Source: G963669175 sp964648415 | GTDB lineage: Bacteria > Electryoneota > Electryoneia > Electryoneales > Electryoneaceae | DNA: 19,565 bases | Assembly (NCBI GenBank): GCA_964648415.1 | Contig: CAZYOC010000054.1 | Coordinates: 1 to 19,565 of the forward strand | Reading direction: 5' to 3' | Shown here: positions 14,843 to 19,565 of the stretch, in pieces | Position numbering within the stretch: the first letter of the stretch is position 1 | How the letters are laid out: each line of letters starts with the position of its first letter | Made by a program: the position numbers and the translations under genes | Notes under the pieces: model-generated | Told to the model about the DNA's origin: nothing | Seen by the model: the letters and a program-made list of their open reading frames with translations, nothing else | The model's database searches: none

Positions 14843-14904
14843 AACTGCATCCCGCATTTCTCGCACCTGTGTCATTGCATGACCTGCTTGCACGGGAGGA
14901 CTCT

Positions 14905-17256
14905 ATGAGGCGCCCAACCGGCCTGTTTGTCCTGACAGCAGCACTTCTGTTTGGTATTCCAACGGTTACGCCTGCGCAATTCCTGCTTCATGATCTCACG
15001 ACAAACCCATCTCGTGACTGTCTGATGGTGAAGAGTGTGGATTATGATGGTGACGGCGATCTGGATCTTGTCGTCTGTGAAACAGGTCGTGTTCTCCTGA
15101 TGGAAAATGATGGCTGTCAGCGATTTACTGCATCTGTACTTGCTACCGGATCTGAATACATCGGCGCGTATCCTGCCGATCTCGACAGCGATGGAGATGT
15201 GGATATCCTCATCACACGGGATGGTTTCAACAGCCTGCAATGGTTGGAACAACAGAGCGGTCATCTGTTTGAACCCCATGTGATTCGCGCCGACGCTGAA
15301 GGCTATAATGATATTGTCGTGGCGGATATGGATGGCGATGACGACATGGATATTGTGACGACCTCTCCTGAAGGCGTCCAATGGTATGAAAACGACGGGA
15401 GTGAAGAGTTCGACTACGCTTATATCGAGCAAGGCAACGTTGGTTATTCCTATCTTGATATCGTCGATATTGATGAAGACAGCGATCTGGACATTCTTTT
15501 TGCTCAGCACAACAACAATTTCTGTATCTATCTCAATGATGGCGCCATGAATTTCACATACATGGATTTGGGATACAACTATAATGAACGAAAAGCCGGG
15601 ATACGGGCTGCGGATATGGACAACGATGGTGACCTTGATATTGTCGGCGGCACATATAGCTGCCATGTCGTGGTTTTTACCCAGGTGGAACAGGACAGTT
15701 TTATCTTCGACGAAATCGAACAGGATTACGATTTGATGACAGATATTGATGTTGTGGATTTTGATAATGACGGCTTGAAGGATATTGTGGCAACCAAATA
15801 TGATGGCCATTTTGATTTTGACAACATCGCAATCTGGTACAATGGGGGCGATGAAGGGTATGAGTACCAAGTCATCGAAGACGACATAAATGTCATATTA
15901 GATACCGAGCCTGTAGATCTTGATGGTGACGGTGATAAAGACCTGCTATTTGCAGGGTGCGCGAATGTGAACCTGGGGTGGTACGAAAATCTTACCGGTG
16001 AAGAGTGTGTCCTGATTGCCGAACCCGAATCCGGTTCAAACTGGTACGACCAGGCGGGAGGAACCCTTTCCTGGGACTTGACCGCCATAAACCTGACAGA
16101 TGAGGCGCTTACCGCCGATATCTGGTTGACACTGCACCGGCCGGATGGCGGCAATGATGACCCCGTCCTCCTCTACGAGGGTTATGAGCTTTCTTCGGGT
16201 GACACGCTGACAAACAGTATGTCGCTTGACATTCCGGCGGATGAAGAACCGGGCTCTTATCGGGCTGAGGTGAGGATCGGGGAAGAGCCGGACCAGGTGT
16301 GGGATGCGGACGGCTTCACCTGGATCGTTGGCCCCAATGCGCCAACCCCATTTACGATTCTTCAACCTGGCGAAGGGCTTTACCATCGCTCTCTGTTTGA
16401 TTCTTTGTACTGGGAACCGTCGTACGATATTGATCCTGATAATACGCCGACATACTCCATTCGTATCGGTAACGAGCCGGATCTTTCCGACGGTGTCTGG
16501 GTTGCCAACGTGTCGGGGCAGTTCTCCTGGCCGATACCCACTCTTGAACGTGGTCAAGCCTGGTATTGGACGGTCCGGGCCAATGATGAGAACACGGACG
16601 GGACCTGGGCTTCGGATACCCTCTGCTTCACATCCGACTTCCCGGATCGGCCGGAACCCTTTGAGCTGATCAGCCCGGAAGACGACCACGAGATCGGTTC
16701 CACGCGCGATTTCTCGCTGACGTTCTCCTGGCACAGCACCACTGATCCGGACCTGTTCGATTCCGTATGGTACGAGTTGCAGTTGACGATGGACCCGTCT
16801 TTCGAAAACGAACCGGTTCAGGTCTTTGAAACGGGGAGCGACACTACGTTTGCCCTGGATAGCTTAGCACAGGATACCTGGTTCTGGCGCGTAGTGGCCT
16901 ATGATCGGTTGGATTACCGCCGCGCCACTGAGGAAAGGCAGCTCCTGGTGACGCTGGATGTGAACGAGTCTGAAGCAGCCGCTCTTCCCCTGAAATTCGC
17001 CATCACCTCGACCTACCCGAATCCCTTTAACCCGTCGCTGAATGTGGAGGTGGCGTTGCCGCAGACGGGCGAGCTGACCGTGACCGTGTTCAATGTGCTG
17101 GGGGAGGAGGTCGCCACGCTCGCGACGAACCGGTTTGAGGCTGGGTATCATGTGTTGACGTGGGACGCTACCCGGCAGGCCAGCGGCGTCTACTTCGTGC
17201 GGGCGAGCACGCCAAACCGTGCGGTTGCTATGCAGAAGGTCGTATTGATCAAATAA
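14905..17256 (+). CDS. Secreted FG-GAP/VCBS repeat protein with C-terminal T9SS-type sorting domain
   Basis: The 783-residue protein has a signal peptide (about 1-25). Seven FG-GAP/VCBS units follow, each with a calcium-type D-x-D-x-D-G-D loop, starting near residues 47, 92, 141, 188, 238, 285 and 338; together they should form a beta-propeller. Residues about 370-475 look like a CARDB-type beta-sandwich. Two fibronectin-III-like domains follow (about 480-577 and 580-685, each with W-x-W/WYW strands). The tail from about 699 reads YPNPFNPS, then a VFNVLGEEVATL strand, GYHVLTWD and GVYFVRA. This is the type A sorting domain of type IX secretion substrates, cleaved on export to the cell surface. 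GGGAGGA at 14894-14900 fixes the start at 14905. The ligand is unknown. Confidence 0.9.
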   Translation: MRRPTGLFVLTAALLFGIPTVTPAQFLLHDLTTNPSRDCLMVKSVDYDGDGDLDLVVCETGRVLLMENDGCQRFTASVLATGSEYIGAYPADLDSDGDVDILITRDGFNSLQWLEQQSGHLFEPHVIRADAEGYNDIVVADMDGDDDMDIVTTSPEGVQWYENDGSEEFDYAYIEQGNVGYSYLDIVDIDEDSDLDILFAQHNNNFCIYLNDGAMNFTYMDLGYNYNERKAGIRAADMDNDGDLDIVGGTYSCHVVVFTQVEQDSFIFDEIEQDYDLMTDIDVVDFDNDGLKDIVATKYDGHFDFDNIAIWYNGGDEGYEYQVIEDDINVILDTEPVDLDGDGDKDLLFAGCANVNLGWYENLTGEECVLIAEPESGSNWYDQAGGTLSWDLTAINLTDEALTADIWLTLHRPDGGNDDPVLLYEGYELSSGDTLTNSMSLDIPADEEPGSYRAEVRIGEEPDQVWDADGFTWIVGPNAPTPFTILQPGEGLYHRSLFDSLYWEPSYDIDPDNTPTYSIRIGNEPDLSDGVWVANVSGQFSWPIPTLERGQAWYWTVRANDENTDGTWASDTLCFTSDFPDRPEPFELISPEDDHEIGSTRDFSLTFSWHSTTDPDLFDSVWYELQLTMDPSFENEPVQVFETGSDTTFALDSLAQDTWFWRVVAYDRLDYRRATEERQLLVTLDVNESEAAALPLKFAITSTYPNPFNPSLNVEVALPQTGELTVTVFNVLGEEVATLATNRFEAGYHVLTWDATRQASGVYFVRASTPNRAVAMQKVVLIK

Positions 17257-17290
17257 GGGGCTGACCCGGCAGGTTGGTGGTGACAGCCCC
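17257..17290 (+). terminator. Possible terminator after the sorting-tail protein gene
   Basis: GGGGCTG (17257-17263) starts right after the stop codon and pairs with CAGCCCC (17284-17290) across a 20-nt loop. The following bases ACCTTTG are not a U tract, so intrinsic termination would be weak. Confidence 0.35.
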
Positions 17291-17623
17291 ACCTTTGCGT
17301 GATTTGATGCAGAATATCCGTGAGGTTGTTTCCCCCGCGTAAAATCGCCGAATCCTGTCATCCGCATTGCAGGATAGACTCGCCAAACCTATATTGTCCG
17401 ATTGAGAGCAGGGGAGGCGAGGGAAAATAAGATCGGGGGAGGAAACCACGTTGCGCGAGTAGCGGGCCGAGGTCGGAGCTGTACACTGCCTTGCTGACGC
17501 GCACCTGTTCCGCATTCTCACCTGATCCCGGTGCTCACCTTGAATCCGGGTTCGAAACTGGCTGATCGAACCGGCGACCTTCGTCAACCCCTTCGAGGGC
17601 GTCTTGTGTGCAGTGGAGCTGAT

Positions 17624-17653
17624 TGCTGTACCCTGGTACAGTCGCTCTGATAA
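17624..17653 (+). promoter_or_regulatory. Candidate promoter and operator palindrome of the antiporter gene
   Basis: CTGTACC (17626-17632) and GGTACAG (17635-17641) form a perfect 7-bp palindrome around CT. It overlaps a weak sigma-70-like pair, TTGCTG (17624-17629) and TGATAA (17648-17653), 18 bp apart. A compact palindrome inside promoter spacer DNA is a common repressor site; a leader hairpin is the alternative. The site ends 49 nt before the start codon. Confidence 0.35.
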
Positions 17654-17701
17654 AGTCGTTGGCGCGGGCAACGAAAGTCATGAACAGTCCGGGGAGAGAT
17701 C

Positions 17702-19468
17702 ATGCGAACTCGTTTGCTGATGATAATCGCGACAGTATGCCTCCTGGCGCCAGGGGTCTCCTTCGCGGGGGGCGGTTCTTCCGAGGGTGGCTTGGGCCTT
17801 GTTGCGGCGATCGGTTTGGCGATTATCGCCGCTACTGTTGTCATGGTGCTGTTCAACTTGCTTCGCCTTCCCGCACTGTTGGGCTACATTGTGGCCGGCC
17901 TCCTGCTGGGCGCCTTCGCTGCACCGGTGTTGGGCCATTCCATCGAGACCATGGAACACATTTCCCACCTCGGCCTGGTTTTCCTGTTGTTCATTATCGG
18001 CCTGGAAATGGATTTACGTGGAATTCTCCGGTTGGGACCACGTACCGCACTGGCTGTTCTGCTGCAGGCGCCCATCGCGATTGCGGTCGTATTGGGCGTA
18101 CAATACGGCGCTGACGCGCTGGGCTTTTCCATCCCGGGACTGGGATCTTCCAAAGAGAGCTTCTTCTTCTTCGCTGTTGCGTGCGCCCTGGGCAGTACCG
18201 CGGTCGTGGTCAAGCTGCTAGGCGATAAGTTTGACCTGGATTCCAAGGCGGGAAAAATCACCATCCTCACCCTGATCGCGGAGGATATCTGGGCTGTTTT
18301 CGCCCTTTCGTATGTGACGTCCACAATGGGCGATCAAAGCACGAACCTGTTCGTGCTTATCGGTGGTGGTATCGGGGTGGCGATAGCACTGGTCGTGTTT
18401 TCACGATTTGTTCTTGGTCGGGTTTTTGCAACCTTGGCCAAGTCACCGGACCTGATGGCGCTGCTTGCCATCGGGTGGTGTTTTCTCTGCGCTCAGTCGA
18501 TGAGTATGGTGGGATTGTCGGCGGAAATGGGGGCGCTTATTGCTGGTTTGACGGTAGGCGCTCTGCCGGTGCATGTGGATGTCCTGGCGAAGGTGTCCAG
18601 CCTGCGCGATTTCTTTATGGCGTTGTTTTTTGTGACACTTGGCATGACACTGCCGTTCCCCACGCTGGAGATCTTCCTGCACGCGCTTGCGCTGGTCGCG
18701 ATTGTTATTCTTGTACGCATGCTTTTGTACACCCCAACCCTGTTCGGCTCAAAACTTGGCCCCATTGTTTCGTTTGCCGTACCGATCAATCTTTCGCAAG
18801 TCAGTGAGTTTACCTTGCTCCTGATACCGCTTGGTCTTGCGAGCGGAGGGCTGAGTATGGAACAAGGGTCCGTCATATCGTATGGTTTGATGCTTTCGGT
18901 TGTGGTATCCACATTTACTATCGGCCGGAATTATCAGTTGGCGATCTGGCTGTCAAAAGTGTTGCCGGTTAAGAAAACAGAGGAAGGTGAAGAAAGCAAA
19001 GAGACCAGGCAACAGGAAGCTCATGCGCACCATGACATCGTGATGCTTGGATTCTTCCTGAACGCCGAAGCGCTGGCCGCTGAGTTGAAACAGTCGTATC
19101 CGGAATTGATTTCACGCATTCTCGTGATTGATTTCAATCTTCAGAATCATCCCCGGATTCGCAAGCATGGGTTTCACGTGACCTACGGCGATATCAGCAA
19201 TTTTGAATCGTTGGAACACCACGGCATCGCCAACGCCAAAGTGGTGATCTCCACGATCAGCAATACGTTCCTCCGGGGCACAAGGAATGAAGACCTGGCT
19301 TACCAGGTCAAGAAGGTAAATCCCCAAGCCAGGTTCATCGCAACAGCGGATGATACGAAAAACGCATCTTCCTTATTCAGCCGCGGAATCTTTCGTGTGG
19401 TGGTGCCGCCGGTTCATGCCGCGTCGGTATTTGCCCAGGCTCTGCACGACGCTCTCGAGGAATCTTGA
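17702..19468 (+). CDS. CPA2-family monovalent cation:proton antiporter with TrkA-N-like domain
   Basis: The 588-residue protein has an N-terminal hydrophobic segment like a signal peptide (1-22), then a Na+/H+ exchanger domain (about 33-415, some 12 spans). Family motifs include FLLFIIGLEMD (94-104), LGSTAVVVKLL (163-173), LIAEDIWAVF (191-200, with the E-D pair in the ion pathway), SAEMGALIAGL (273-283) and FFVTLGM (309-315). A charged linker (422-443) leads to a cytoplasmic TrkA-N/RCK-like domain (444-588). It should exchange K+ or Na+ for H+ across the inner membrane, as KefB/KefC do. The Rossmann Gly motif is degenerate (MLGFFLNAEAL), so nucleotide gating may be lost or altered. GGGGAGAG lies 3 nt before the ATG. 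It appears monocistronic. Confidence 0.92.
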   Translation: MRTRLLMIIATVCLLAPGVSFAGGGSSEGGLGLVAAIGLAIIAATVVMVLFNLLRLPALLGYIVAGLLLGAFAAPVLGHSIETMEHISHLGLVFLLFIIGLEMDLRGILRLGPRTALAVLLQAPIAIAVVLGVQYGADALGFSIPGLGSSKESFFFFAVACALGSTAVVVKLLGDKFDLDSKAGKITILTLIAEDIWAVFALSYVTSTMGDQSTNLFVLIGGGIGVAIALVVFSRFVLGRVFATLAKSPDLMALLAIGWCFLCAQSMSMVGLSAEMGALIAGLTVGALPVHVDVLAKVSSLRDFFMALFFVTLGMTLPFPTLEIFLHALALVAIVILVRMLLYTPTLFGSKLGPIVSFAVPINLSQVSEFTLLLIPLGLASGGLSMEQGSVISYGLMLSVVVSTFTIGRNYQLAIWLSKVLPVKKTEEGEESKETRQQEAHAHHDIVMLGFFLNAEALAAELKQSYPELISRILVIDFNLQNHPRIRKHGFHVTYGDISNFESLEHHGIANAKVVISTISNTFLRGTRNEDLAYQVKKVNPQARFIATADDTKNASSLFSRGIFRVVVPPVHAASVFAQALHDALEES

Positions 19469-19481
19469 ACCATTAAAATAT

Positions 19482-19562
19482 AGTGGTTCTTGCAAAGAAT
19501 CAAACACACAAGGATTCTTAAGTACTTGTTTATTCTGGATTCCTGCTTTCGCAGGAATGACA
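19482..19562 (-). repeat. 81-bp repeat, right copy, with REP hairpin
   Basis: This is the inverted copy of 4755-4835, with 5 differences. Read on the plus strand it starts AGTGG, passes through TTCTTGCAAAGAATC and CTTAAGTACTTG, and ends with the hairpin ATTCCTGC (19539-19546), loop TTTC, GCAGGAAT (19551-19558). One difference lies in the hairpin loop and leaves the stem intact. It starts 14 nt after the antiporter stop, so the hairpin could also help end that transcript. Confidence 0.85.
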
Positions 19563-19565
19563 TCA

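Larger units (their letters stand above)
17257..17701. other. Intergenic region upstream of the antiporter gene
   Basis: No credible gene is seen in these 445 bases. They hold the hairpin at 17257-17290, a smaller inverted pair ATCCTG (17352-17357) and CAGGAT (17370-17375), another at 17549-17572 (GGTTCGA and TCGAACC), and the palindrome at 17626-17641. The T-arm-like sequence at 17545-17560 is not part of a tRNA. Confidence 0.55.

Noticed and set aside
14872..15870. Open frame of 332 codons on the minus strand
   Set aside because: It is the mirror of the Asp/Gly-rich FG-GAP repeats; repeated GAT/GAC codons read backwards give Ile/Val runs without stops.
17541..17575. Possible tRNA T-arm (GGTTCGAA)
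   Set aside because: The 5-bp stem around the TTCGAAA loop does not pair, and no acceptor or anticodon stem is found nearby.

Overview
The window is a 19.6 kb stretch of a moderately GC-rich bacterial chromosome. It carries about 16 well-supported genes, and no rRNA, tRNA, CRISPR array or transposase was seen. The best clue to the host is the large secreted protein at 14905-17256. It has seven aspartate-rich FG-GAP/VCBS repeats and ends in a YPNPFNP-type sorting tail, as in type IX secretion substrates. Such tails are common in the FCB superphylum and its uncultured candidate phyla. This is an inference; no ribosomal gene is present to confirm it.

Layout from left to right. Positions 1-422 are non-coding and full of hairpin repeats: a long imperfect stem, then a REPIN-like pair of inverted REP hairpins. 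hemB (423-1403, minus) follows, possibly preceded in the same direction by a small cysteine-containing ORF. Diverging from it is a three-gene unit (1753-4601) with an ECF sigma factor, its membrane anti-sigma factor, and an exported protein. That exported protein has three copies of a roughly 110-residue module, the first split by a highly charged coiled coil. This unit is the least familiar system in the window. Next come 515 bp without a gene, a minus-strand cold-shock gene with a clear promoter and terminator, and a tight plus-strand operon nikR-cbiM-nikN-cbiQ-cbiO (5612-8475). The operon encodes a nickel-sensing repressor and a complete group I ECF-type nickel/cobalt importer, with a NikR-like operator in front.

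Positions 8504-14776 form a surface-polysaccharide locus. Two AT-richer glycosyltransferase genes on the minus strand are separated by about 670 bp of apparently empty DNA from three genes on the plus strand: a WbuB-like glycosyltransferase, an NAD-dependent sugar epimerase/reductase, and a WecA/WbpL-like polyprenyl-phosphate sugar-1-phosphate transferase. The last two overlap and probably make and load the first sugar of a lipid-linked glycan. The sorting-tail protein and a CPA2-family cation:proton antiporter close the window.

An 81-bp repeat occurs twice in inverted orientation, at 4755-4835 and 19482-19562, differing at 5 positions. It brackets the region from the cold-shock gene to the antiporter. 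Together with the other hairpins it points to an active REP-type repeat family in this genome.
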